Source of the DNA: CAWGJF01 sp963822905
GTDB taxonomy: Bacteria; Bacteroidota; Ignavibacteria; Ignavibacteriales; Ignavibacteriaceae
Length of the DNA: 64,000 nt
NCBI GenBank assembly: GCA_963822905.1
Contig: CAWGJF010000001.1
Span: 806,001 to 870,000 of the forward strand
Reading direction: 5' to 3'
Position numbers and translations under genes: made by a program. Shown here piece by piece: positions 18,225 through 26,368 of this stretch; position 1 is the first letter of the stretch, and every line of letters starts with the position of its first letter. The notes under the pieces were generated by a model that was not told the origin of the DNA, made no database searches, and saw only the letters and a list, made by a program, of their open reading frames with translations.

Positions 18225-19190
18225 TTAAGCTGCTCTGCCTGATTGGCAGTCAAGTTTATTTATTTCGTACTCTTCTTCCTTTTCTGTTATTGCATAAACT
18301 TTCATCATCAGTTTTCGGGCTACCGCTACTATTGCTTTTTGTTTGCTGCCGTTTTTCTTATAGACTCTTTCAAATTTATTCAGCAGACTCCCATCTTTTC
18401 TAACTGCTACCCAGGCCAACTGTATGATGATTGACCTTAATTGTTTATTGCCTACAAGTCCTGTTCTGCTTCTTATTATTTCCTCTCCGCTGCTGTGTTC
18501 ACCAGGAGTCAACCCTACATAATGCGCCAGCTTTTCTCCTGTTTCAAATCTTCCCTTTAAGTCAAATAAAAAAACTACCAGCCTTACAGAACTAATTATT
18601 CCAATGCCGTTTATCTTTTCTATTCTTTTTATTTTCATTCCCAATTCTTCATCTTCACCAATTTCTTTGATCCTTTGCTCACTATCGTTAATCTGCTGTT
18701 TTACATATTCATATTCCTGGAGTAACTGTTCAAACTTTCTGTTAAAGATATCTTCCTGGAAATTTATTTCTCTTAATTTTTCTATGAACTTCTTATTCCA
18801 CTTCTCCCATTTCAATGGATGATTGCGTACTTCCAGTATACACCTGATTTGCCTTAGAATCTGTCCTTCGCGCATCTTTTCTTTATCATATATTCTAAAG
18901 ATTGACCGGTATTCACGGATCTTTTCTGTTGGTACCTTTACAGCTCTGAGCAGTCCTCTTGAATGCTGAAAGGCCAGTTTGCGGGAATCAATCTTATCTG
19001 TTTTTACAACACTTCCATCACGATAAATCCGGTTTGTGGGTGTTACAATAATGTCATACCCTTTATTATGAAAGTAATCGTATATCCAGAACCCTGAAAA
19101 GCAGCATTCATAAACAATATGTATAAGAGCGTCTTTATAATTTTTAGTGAAGAACTTTTTCAACTCTGCAACTGCCTGCAGTTTTATCAA
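18225..19190 (-). mobile_element. IS110-family transposase, truncated at the N terminus
   Basis: 321 readable residues from a TTG. The sequence has IS110 features: a catalytic Glu in VYECCFSGFW, then VVKTDKIDSRKLA with the later Asp residues, a central coiled region, and the C-terminal transposase_20 part (INGIGIISS, YVGLTPGEHSSGE, RSRTGLVGNKQLRSI). The family normally begins about 35-40 residues earlier with GIDVHK-like sequence holding the first catalytic Asp; here an in-frame TGA lies a few codons upstream and no such start is present. It is therefore probably an inactive remnant. It ends 17 bp from inverted repeat A; the noncoding left end, where IS110 elements encode their bridge RNA, appears lost. 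Confidence 0.85.
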
Positions 19191-19253
19191 CCTCTGGTTG
19201 GTAGGCAGGATTCACTGTACAAGCATTTTACAAGCAATTAATTTAAATGAAAT

Positions 19254-19868
19254 TTATTTATTTTTTTTAATTAAAGTAAGTGTCTTCTCACATAGTTTCA
19301 ATAAATATTTTTCATTATTAAAAACTTCATCTTTTATTATTGTAATTGTTAATAACACATCAATATTCTTTGTTCCACTGTCTATGCTAAATAATCTATT
19401 TGCAATTCTATCTTTTAGCGAATTATATGTGGAAAAATTATAATAAGTTTTTGAAATACTTTCCAATAAAAATGGTTTCATATTCACAAAAGCTTTATTA
19501 ATTATAGCTGATTCATATGATGAACTTTGCATAACATTCATTCCAATACCATTCCAATTAGGAATTTGGTTAAAACCTCTTCCTTCCAGAAAACTTTTAT
19601 ATAAGTTTTTTCTATCATTCCTTCTCCAAATACTATCAATTATACCAGATATTTTTTTATGATATTCAATAGAGTTTTGTAAAAAATTTTCATTTATTTG
19701 TAATTCAGATGTAATATTTGCTAAAGACTCTTTCATCAAATTATCTTGATTCCTATTTTCATTCCACTGACTTGCTAACATTCCTAAAAATACTCCTACC
19801 ATAACGATAAGAAGCTCAACTAAATATTTTATAATCTCCGATCTATTTAACAAAAATTTATTTCCCAA
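19254..19868 (-). CDS. Single-pass membrane protein, DUF6090-like
   Basis: 204 residues. One N-terminal membrane helix (about 13-33, YLVELLIVMVGVFLGMLASQ) is followed directly by WNENRNQ and a long helical soluble domain. This arrangement resembles DUF6090-type proteins (helix ending in NNWNE) common in Bacteroidota, but the match is only at the N-terminus. Function unknown. Its base composition is more AT-rich than its neighbours. It lies among minus-strand accessory genes between inverted repeats A and B, consistent with a cassette or otherwise acquired gene. Confidence 0.65.
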   Translation of the reverse strand: MGNKFLLNRSEIIKYLVELLIVMVGVFLGMLASQWNENRNQDNLMKESLANITSELQINENFLQNSIEYHKKISGIIDSIWRRNDRKNLYKSFLEGRGFNQIPNWNGIGMNVMQSSSYESAIINKAFVNMKPFLLESISKTYYNFSTYNSLKDRIANRLFSIDSGTKNIDVLLTITIIKDEVFNNEKYLLKLCEKTLTLIKKNK

Positions 19869-20005
19869 TTATTTCCTCTTGTTAATAGGATTTTTATACT
19901 CTTTTATTAATCATATCTTCCCTTTCTAATTCTTTTATATCCCTCTTTACCATATAGTGGTCATCAATAGGTACTGGTCAGGTTTACTTCCCCTTTAAGT
20001 TGTTA

Positions 20006-20266
20006 CTAATTCATTCTATCCCAATTCTGAACTTCTCTTGATGGAACCTTTGCTATTATCTTTTTTACTTTCTTCTTTAAATTGTTAACAGATTTATTTG
20101 ATAATCTTGATTCCAAAATAGAAACCGATTCTAATTGTGTTAACTGAGAATTCAATAAATAATTGGTTAATTGATTTATTGAAACCCCTTGATATTTGGC
20201 TTCTCTCTCAAGTCTTCTTTCTAAATCTTTTGGCAATAGTAATGTTACAACTTGTGTATCTCTCAT
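20006..20266 (-). CDS. CopG/Arc-like ribbon-helix-helix antitoxin
   Basis: 86 residues. The N-terminus VVTLLLPKDLERRLEREA followed by GVSINQLTNYLLNSQL fits a ribbon-helix-helix DNA-binding fold (strand, helix, helix) as in antitoxins; the C-terminal half is basic and would bind the toxin. Its ATG overlaps the end of a disrupted PIN-domain gene by 4 bp (ATGA), with the toxin gene upstream. The antitoxin frame is intact while the toxin is broken. Confidence 0.7.
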   Translation of the reverse strand: MRDTQVVTLLLPKDLERRLEREAKYQGVSINQLTNYLLNSQLTQLESVSILESRLSNKSVNNLKKKVKKIIAKVPSREVQNWDRMN

Positions 20267-20634
20267 TTTTTTACCTTTAACATTTTATATAATTCTTTTG
20301 GAGTTACTACTTTAAATCCAAAACCATTTAATTCCACTTGCTTATAACCTTTAATATTAGATGTAACTAAATAATCACTATCACTTGTAAGTGCACATTC
20401 CATAAAAAATTATCGCTTTCATCAGGAAGATTGGGACGCAATAAATAATATAAAGAATGTTTCTGAGCCAACAGGGCTAACAAATCCAGGAAATCTTCCT
20501 TATCCTTCACGGAAGGATTTAATAACTTAAGATTATTTTCTCTCATCAATAATTATTTTAATAATTAAATGAGAAGCTCCTTTATTACTATTAAGCGTGG
20601 AGAAAATTACATTAGTATCAACTATTATAATCAT
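20263..20634 (-). pseudogene. PIN-domain toxin, frameshifted remnant
   Basis: Reading from 20634 the product begins MIIIVDTNVIFSTLNSNKGA, the usual PIN start with the first metal-binding Asp. The frame then stops at about 20534. The remainder is in two other frames: KLLNPSVKDKEDFLDLL through LPDESDNFL, then ECALTSDSDYLVTSNIKGYK and a normal C-terminus VVTPKELYKML ending at 20263. At least two frame breaks (near 20535 and 20404) are needed, and about 20 residues seem missing at the first, compared with the roughly 140-residue family. The second break could be a one-base loss in a T run. PIN toxins are ribonucleases. Confidence 0.75.
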
Positions 20635-20700
20635 ATGATATAATGATAGCACATATAATTACAATTTTCAAGACAGGAGATATCTTAGTGGTAATTGCAA

Positions 20701-20831
20701 GCCTAACAACCGTTCGGCTAAGGCGCAGCCCATAACAAAAATGCCGCACACATTGCGGCGGCCTGTTGTTTTGCAGTTTTACGCATTTTTAGTTTTTCTA
20801 ACTAACAGCAAAACTTTTAATATTGTTAGTG
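20701..20831 (-). repeat. Inverted repeat, attC-like site B
   Basis: 131 bp directly 3' of the SnoaL-like gene, overlapping its stop codon. The ends CTAACAA (20703-20709) and TTGTTAG (20823-20829) pair perfectly. Inside are GCCGCA/TGCGGC (20743-20759) and GTTTTGC/GCAAAAC hairpins. On the minus strand it ends with GTTAGGC, the attC R' box consensus. Length and position after a single gene fit a cassette recombination site better than sites A and C do. Confidence 0.5.
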
Positions 20832-21263
20832 AGGAACCGGAAGATTAATTACACCAAGTTGTTGCCACATACCTAACATATTAAGTTCCTCCCAAGCCTC
20901 AGATATTTTACTTTCCACAAAACGATATATTGTAATTCCTGATATTTTTATTGGCTTACCAGTAGGAGCAAGTCCCGGTAAATTCCCAGAATGAGTAGCC
21001 GATGCAGTCCAGCGACCTACAACAGTATCTTCTGTAACAATCAAATCTTCATAAATAACGTGAGAGTCTGGAAAAGCTGACCGGTACATTGTAATTGCTC
21101 TCTTCCAATCTTCACGAGTTCCTTTCCCATTTGGCATATGTGGTCCATAATAATTTGCATCCTCAAGCATAATTTCATCGGCTGCATTTATATTACCACG
21201 GTTCCATAAATCATTTGCTATACGGGCAACTAGTTTTACTTTTTCATCTTTGTCCATAATCAT
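20826..21263 (-). CDS. SnoaL-like (NTF2-fold) polyketide cyclase-type protein
   Basis: 145 residues. The sequence follows the SnoaL/ester-cyclase pattern: an N-terminal helix (VARIANDLWNRGNINAADEI), YYGPHMPNGKGTREDWKRAI, then AFPDSHVIYEDLIVTEDTVVGRWTASATHSG, PTGKPIKISGITIYRF and SEAWEELNMLGMWQQLG. Members have varied small-molecule or no known activity. It stands alone between inverted repeats B (overlapping its stop) and C (upstream), as expected for a single-gene cassette. Some residues before the second Met may not be translated. Confidence 0.8.
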   Translation of the reverse strand: MIMDKDEKVKLVARIANDLWNRGNINAADEIMLEDANYYGPHMPNGKGTREDWKRAITMYRSAFPDSHVIYEDLIVTEDTVVGRWTASATHSGNLPGLAPTGKPIKISGITIYRFVESKISEAWEELNMLGMWQQLGVINLPVPH

Positions 21264-21311
21264 TCTCCTAAATTATGGTTTAATGGCTTTATTATTTTAC
21301 TTATGGATAAA

Positions 21312-21351
21312 AAATATCAAAGTTTTTCCTGCAACTCCCGCATTGATATTT
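21312..21351. repeat. Short inverted repeat upstream of the SnoaL-like gene
   Basis: AAATATCAA (21312-21320) and TTGATATTT (21343-21351) are a perfect 9-bp inverted pair separated by 22 bases, 49-88 bp upstream of the SnoaL-like start and touching repeat C. It could be an operator or the end of a small transcript; no T run follows. Confidence 0.3.
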
Positions 21352-21354
21352 GGC

Positions 21355-21581
21355 ACCTAACGACTTTGTGCCTAAGCTGCTGCCCATAACAACAATGCAG
21401 AATAAAAGCACAACTTTTAATAATTAAGTAAACTGTGCTTAACTTACTTTGCAAGCACGGTTTACAAGTTAATTAAATAGAATGAACACCTTTAACAAAA
21501 AATTTTTTACGTGACTACTAACCCGAAAATATTTGAAATGCCGAGTGCGAAATGGCAGTCAGCTTGAGGCACGGGTTATAA
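21355..21581 (-). repeat. Long nested inverted repeat, attC-like site C
   Basis: GTGCCTAAGCTGCTGCC (21368-21384) pairs with GGCAGTCAGCTTGAGGCAC (21554-21572) with two one-base bulges; a central pair GTAAACTGTGCTT (21428-21440) and AAGCACGGTTTAC (21453-21465) has one mismatch. On the minus strand the element begins AAC (21575-21577 region) and ends in GTTAGGT, matching GTTRRRY. It follows the stop of the minus-strand T9SS protein gene by 8 bp. At about 227 bp it is longer than described attC sites. Confidence 0.45.
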
Positions 21582-21589
21582 ATTAATCC

Positions 21590-23419
21590 CTATTTTATTA
21601 AAACAAGTTTCTTTGTTGAAACAAATTCTCCAGCTCTTAATTTATAGAAATATACTCCACTGGATAATTTGGAGCCATCAAAAATTATTTTATGAATGCC
21701 GGACTTAAGTTCAGAATCAATTAATTTAGCAACTCTTTTACCTAAAACATTGTAAACTTCTAACAGAACTTTTGATTCTTTTGGAACATTAAAGCTGATG
21801 GTTGTTATGGGATTAAATGGATTAGGATAGTTTTGAAATAATTCAAATGATGAAATCCGGTTTATTTCTTCAGAAATTCCAACTGGATGTACACCAAATC
21901 CATCTAATGATATTGAGTCAGGAGAAGAGTAGTTATTCGTAAATAAAATTAACTTAGCTTCATAATGTGCTAATGAAGTTGGTGTGAAAGACAAATGTAA
22001 TAACAGAGAATTCCCAGGAAATATAAAATTGTTTTCATAGTTATAATTGAAAACTGAATTATTTGTACTTAGTGAGTCTATAAACAGTGTATCAACTCCC
22101 AAATTCCATACTATTAATGTGGTATCTTTTGTCATTCCCAATTCTACTTCCCAGAACGAAACCGTATGAAAAGGAATCCGCATAACAGGTATGCCTGCGT
22201 AACCTTCTAAAAAAACAGTTTCCGAATCAATAATTGAATTATTATAAAATGTTAGTTTTCCAATATCAACACCGTTTTGAATCGGATTGTATGAATAAGC
22301 AAAATATATGCTATCATTTGGGTTAATTGAAAAATTTTGTGATTGTAATTGAAATACTGTATTGCTTGAGGAAACATCTGAAACAGTAAGAACACTATCA
22401 CTTCTATTTTTAATCATTATTGAATCCATAGTAATAGTATTCGGATGCTTATAATATTTCTTTATTCTTTCCTTGGGTAAAAACCGAAATAGAGTAAATT
22501 TACTACGATATATACCGCCATAATAACTGCCTAAATAAAAATAACCTTTTGAGTCGGTTGACAAGGTCATAGGTTCATCATTACCTAACCCATCACCAAA
22601 AGAATTCCATTTTTCTGCTTCATCTATTGAAGTGTAATAGCCCTTCGGGAAAGTTATTACAGAGATATGATCACCCTCATCAACAAGTAGTTCAGATATT
22701 CCAAGATAATTTAGGCCAGTGTTTTTGGGCTCGAATGTACTACCGTAGTCAGATGAAAAAAATACACCTCCATCATAAGTTCCAAATAAAATATTATCAT
22801 TATTTGTGACCACTCCTGAATTGATGGAATGATGAGTTGATCCGGTTCTTAAATCACCAATTCGCTGCCATGACAAACCATAGTCAAATGATCTGTAAAT
22901 ATCGCCACTATGATGAGAATAAATATTGCATTTTGAATCGAAAATTATTGCTTGAACTAGGTCTTGCCCAGTATTAAATATTTTTTCCCAATTCTCACCC
23001 TCATCTGTTGATATATAAATTCCACCCCAGGTTCCCGCAAAAATATCTCCTATAGGAGAAGTTGTTAAATATCCAAAAGCATTAGTTCCTACATTTACAG
23101 ATTCCCAAAGCTCTCCTTGATTCGTTGATTTGTACATTCCGTTTTCAGTTGCAGCAAATACCTTTTGAGAATTTATCACTAGCATATCTCTAATTATCAT
23201 ATAACCGGAAATGCCATTATTAATTTCTATCCAACTCATACCTTTATTAGTACTTTTGTAAATACCGTAAGTATTTGTACCAGCATAAATAATATTTAAG
23301 CTACTATCGAATGCTAGGCCTAATACCGGGATAGAATCCGGGAATGAAGTACTTTCCCAAAGGCTTTGGGAATATATTAATGGACTTAAGAAAAGGAGTA
23401 AAAATATTATTAGTCTCAT
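21590..23419 (-). CDS. Secreted beta-propeller protein with T9SS sorting domain
   Basis: 609 residues. A signal peptide (RLIIFLLLFLSPLIYSQ) precedes a propeller made of repeated blades with GIYKSTNKGMSWIEIN, GMYKSTNQGELWESVN and IYISTDEGENWEKIF, as in BNR/YCF48-like sialidase-fold proteins (about 25-310). A beta-sandwich region follows (about 330-510, FSINPNDSIYFAYSY), then the type A sorting domain (about 525-609) with FQNYPNPFNPITTISF and SGVYFYKLRAGEF. Such proteins are exported by Sec, moved across the outer membrane by the type IX system and usually attached to the surface. Substrate unknown. Upstream (23420-23817) is noncoding. Confidence 0.9.
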   Translation of the reverse strand: MRLIIFLLLFLSPLIYSQSLWESTSFPDSIPVLGLAFDSSLNIIYAGTNTYGIYKSTNKGMSWIEINNGISGYMIIRDMLVINSQKVFAATENGMYKSTNQGELWESVNVGTNAFGYLTTSPIGDIFAGTWGGIYISTDEGENWEKIFNTGQDLVQAIIFDSKCNIYSHHSGDIYRSFDYGLSWQRIGDLRTGSTHHSINSGVVTNNDNILFGTYDGGVFFSSDYGSTFEPKNTGLNYLGISELLVDEGDHISVITFPKGYYTSIDEAEKWNSFGDGLGNDEPMTLSTDSKGYFYLGSYYGGIYRSKFTLFRFLPKERIKKYYKHPNTITMDSIMIKNRSDSVLTVSDVSSSNTVFQLQSQNFSINPNDSIYFAYSYNPIQNGVDIGKLTFYNNSIIDSETVFLEGYAGIPVMRIPFHTVSFWEVELGMTKDTTLIVWNLGVDTLFIDSLSTNNSVFNYNYENNFIFPGNSLLLHLSFTPTSLAHYEAKLILFTNNYSSPDSISLDGFGVHPVGISEEINRISSFELFQNYPNPFNPITTISFNVPKESKVLLEVYNVLGKRVAKLIDSELKSGIHKIIFDGSKLSSGVYFYKLRAGEFVSTKKLVLIK

Positions 23420-23817
23420 TTCATCTCCTTTAATTTATAACTAATACTTATCAGGAATCAGGGAATACTTTACTATCCTAATATGAATCAATCCTAATTA
23501 AAAATGTTTTTATCAGAAATCAAAATCGTAATTTCTATTTCTAATATCATTCAAATAGATTTTTATTAAGATTAGAGCATTCTGTAGTTATCAGGATAAA
23601 CACTACCTGTTTATTTAATACAAACTTCCGCAATATTTATAAACATTTCAACAAAAACCTTCAAATCAACAGTTGTGAAAAGCGAGATAATTTGAGCCCA
23701 AAAATGTCATGACAACTTTTTACAATTAGTTACTTGCTGCTGACACACGTTGCATTCTGCTTCTTCTAGATTTCCTACAGAAATTAACTGAAACATATAA
23801 CAACAAAGGAGGATGTG
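23420..23817. other. 398-bp noncoding region with a 10-bp palindrome
   Basis: No convincing frame was found. It holds the promoters of the divergent T9SS-protein gene (minus) and the HEAT-repeat gene (plus). TGTCATGACA at 23705-23714 is a perfect palindrome about 100 bp upstream of the plus-strand gene and could be an operator; nothing else supports this. A good ribosome site (AAAGGAGG) precedes the ATG at 23818. Confidence 0.4.
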
Positions 23818-24258
23818 ATGAAAAAATTAAGCAGACAATCGTTATCCTTGCTTGCAACATCATTTACTTTATTGGTTTTATTCTGAGTGGTTCCGTATTT
23901 GCACAAACGAATTCTATTACGGAATTGACAGCCAGCGAGCACGCTCTTGAAAATATGATTGCTGGTATTAAATCGGATAACCTGGAGTGTAAAAAGAAGT
24001 TCTATCTATTTTGCAGGTAAGTACAGAATTGCAGAAACTGAAAATGTACTGATTGAACAATTAAAAGTGGAGAAAGATCCAAGTACACGAATATTGATCG
24101 CACTGGTTCTTTATGAAATGGGCAGTGAAGAAGGTTTACTTGAAGTTAAGAATCTTTCCAGTGCTGATAATAACCAGCGAGTAAGAAGGATGGCTGCACA
24201 AATTTATAATGAGTACTTGATAAATGACTTTGAAAATACTGCATCATTAGATAAATAG
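23818..24258 (+). pseudogene. Secreted HEAT-repeat-like protein, two frameshifts
   Basis: The ATG follows a strong AAAGGAGG ribosome site and opens a signal peptide (MKKLSRQSLSLLATSF) that stops at 23884. The next frame continues with ILSGSVFAQTNSITELTASE and stops at about 24017, and the third frame carries SSIYFAGKYRIAETENVLIE through MGSEEGLLEVKNL and RVRRMAAQIYNEYL to 24258. Joined, the product is about 145 residues: signal peptide plus two HEAT-like helical repeats. Both breaks are repaired by adding one base to a homopolymer (TTTT near 23878, AAAAA near 23990), so either true decay or sequencing errors could be responsible. Confidence 0.7.
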
Positions 24259-24300
24259 TTTCTAAATTGCAGTACAGAAAGATTAAAAATTATATAAATC

Positions 24301-25374
24301 ATGAAAATCGCATTTAATTTACTGGGTTGCTAAATGCACTTTTTATTCTGGTTGGATGCAACGATCCTGATATAAAAATAGATTTGAAAAATTTAGCATT
24401 CGATAAAAAAGACAATAATGTTGAATCCTTAGAAGGTGAATGGAAATTTTCAATTGGAGACGAAGAAAAATGGGCATCCATTGATTTTAATGACAATGAT
24501 TGGGAAGAAATTAAAGTACCATCTGCATGGGAAAATGAAGGATTCCATGGATACAACGGTTATGCCTGGTACAGAAAAAAATTCAGAGTTCCATCAGAAT
24601 TAAAATCAACAGGATTCTATCTCAATCTGGGTTATGTAGATGATGTTGATCAGACATTTGTAAATGGACATCTTATCGGAGTATCAGGAGGATTTCCGCC
24701 TGAGTTTGTAACTGCTTACAGTGCAGAAAGAAAATATTTCGTTCCAAAAGAAATCCTGAAGGATGGGGAGAATCTAATCGCAGTTCGGGTATTATGATTC
24801 ACAGCTTGATGGGGGAATAGTTAGTGGCAATATAGGAATTTCACCAATCAAACCAGATCAGTTTTTAATCTCAGATCTTTCGCTGGACATAAATTTATCG
24901 GGCATTTGGAAAATAAAAACAGGCGACAATCCAGAGTGGAAGGAAGCGGGCTTAAACGATACTGACTGGAGAAATATATTTGTCCCGGCTCACTGGGAAA
25001 TGCAGGGACTAAAAAATTATGATGGTTTTGCCTGGTACCGTACAACATTTAATTTACCTGAAAAATTCAGACACAGAAAGATGGTGATTGTATTAGGAAT
25101 GATTGATGACATTGATCAAACTTATATTAATGGAAAATTAGTTGGATCAATTGGTGACTGGAATTTTGAAACTGTTTCGGAAAATTTTAACCATAATGAT
25201 GAATGGCTTGCATTCAGAGGATACTTTATTCCTGATGATATTTTAGTTGCTGGTAAAGAAAATACGATTGCTGTACGTGTTTATGATGGACATGGGGATG
25301 GTGGAATTTATAAGGGACCGGTTGGTTTAATTACACAGGAAAAATACCGTACGTTGTGGAAAAAGAATAAATAG
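24301..25374 (+). pseudogene. Lipoprotein with two sugar-binding jelly-roll domains, frameshifted
   Basis: The ATG at 24301 opens MKIAFNLLG and stops; a second frame from 24327 gives LLNALFILVGC, a lipobox, and a first domain (GEWKFSIGDEEKWASIDFND, WYRKKF, DQTFVNGHLIG) ending at 24797. A third frame resumes with YYDSQLDGG and carries a second copy of the domain (GIWKIKTGDNPEWKEAGLND, WYRTTF, DQTYINGKLVG) to 25374. These are glycoside-hydrolase-2-like galactose-binding domains, in tandem and without a visible catalytic domain. The breaks near 24320 and 24790 are each explained by a one-base change in a T or G run. Intact, it would be an approximately 357-residue surface or periplasmic carbohydrate-binding lipoprotein. 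Confidence 0.7.
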
Positions 25375-26211
25375 TTATTCTCTACTTAATCCTACCAAAT
25401 CTTTTTTAAAAGTTATTAATGAAATTAAAAACGAGATGATTATCCCTGCCGAACCAAACAAAACATCAGTCGCATAATGTGCACCGATAACAATTCTGCT
25501 TAAACAAACCAAAACTCCCCACATACAAATAACAGAAATAACAAGCGATTTAATAACCGGTCGCTTATCCCAAACAAGTATTACTAAAGGTAAAAGCATA
25601 AATCCCATGGCTGCATGACCGGATGGAAAAGATTGGTTACCACTGAATCCGTGTGGTAAATACCAAACAGAAAAATTATTATAAAGAATATCAAGGTCTC
25701 TGAATCTTATTCTACCCCAGAAAATTTTAAATGGTTCAATAAACAAACAATATCCAATTATTCCTGTCATTAAAGCAGTTTTACTGAATGTTTTAATTTT
25801 GACTGATGAATTAAAATTAATCCTGGATTCAAACAAATAGATAATTAGAATAAGCACTGACCAGGTAATGATAATTGTATACTGATGTTGAATCCAGAAA
25901 ATTATCGTGTTAGAAGTATAGAAAAAAATCATGTAACCCGAATAGGCTATAAGTGAAGCAAGAATTATTGATGAAAATATTTTTACAAATTGTCTAAAAT
26001 TGTTTCTATACGATTTAATATTGAATCCCCAAATGATGCTTGCAAATATTAAAACGAATACGCCGGGTAATTCTCCATATTGCTGTATAAAAATTGCGAA
26101 GCTATTCCCGTGATTATATAATGATTTAGAGATTTCTAAATCATTTAAAAGAAGGGAAGAAATAAATACTGTCAGAATAAATAATAAAGTGAGTATAATT
26201 TTTGGCTTCAT
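25375..26211 (-). CDS. PAP2-family membrane phosphatase
   Basis: 278 residues with about six membrane segments. The phosphatase motifs are KIFWGRIRFRD (motif 1, with RF in place of the usual RP), FPSGHAAMGF (motif 2) and SRIVIGAHYATDV (motif 3, catalytic His). Members dephosphorylate lipid phosphates such as undecaprenyl pyrophosphate or phosphatidylglycerophosphate; the exact substrate cannot be read. It ends on the base after the convergent lipoprotein remnant. Confidence 0.88.
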   Translation of the reverse strand: MKPKIILTLLFILTVFISSLLLNDLEISKSLYNHGNSFAIFIQQYGELPGVFVLIFASIIWGFNIKSYRNNFRQFVKIFSSIILASLIAYSGYMIFFYTSNTIIFWIQHQYTIIITWSVLILIIYLFESRINFNSSVKIKTFSKTALMTGIIGYCLFIEPFKIFWGRIRFRDLDILYNNFSVWYLPHGFSGNQSFPSGHAAMGFMLLPLVILVWDKRPVIKSLVISVICMWGVLVCLSRIVIGAHYATDVLFGSAGIIISFLISLITFKKDLVGLSRE

Positions 26212-26368
26212 AAATTACTATATCAGAGTTGAAGAAGATCTTTATTGTTAAGTTATTTCTTTTGGTTTTGAATTCTTAATGTTTCCTTGATTTATTTGTG
26301 AGGATTTTAAGCTAATTTAATGTTCTACTTCCGGCTTCTTTTTAATAAGTGAAATTATTGAGGACAAA

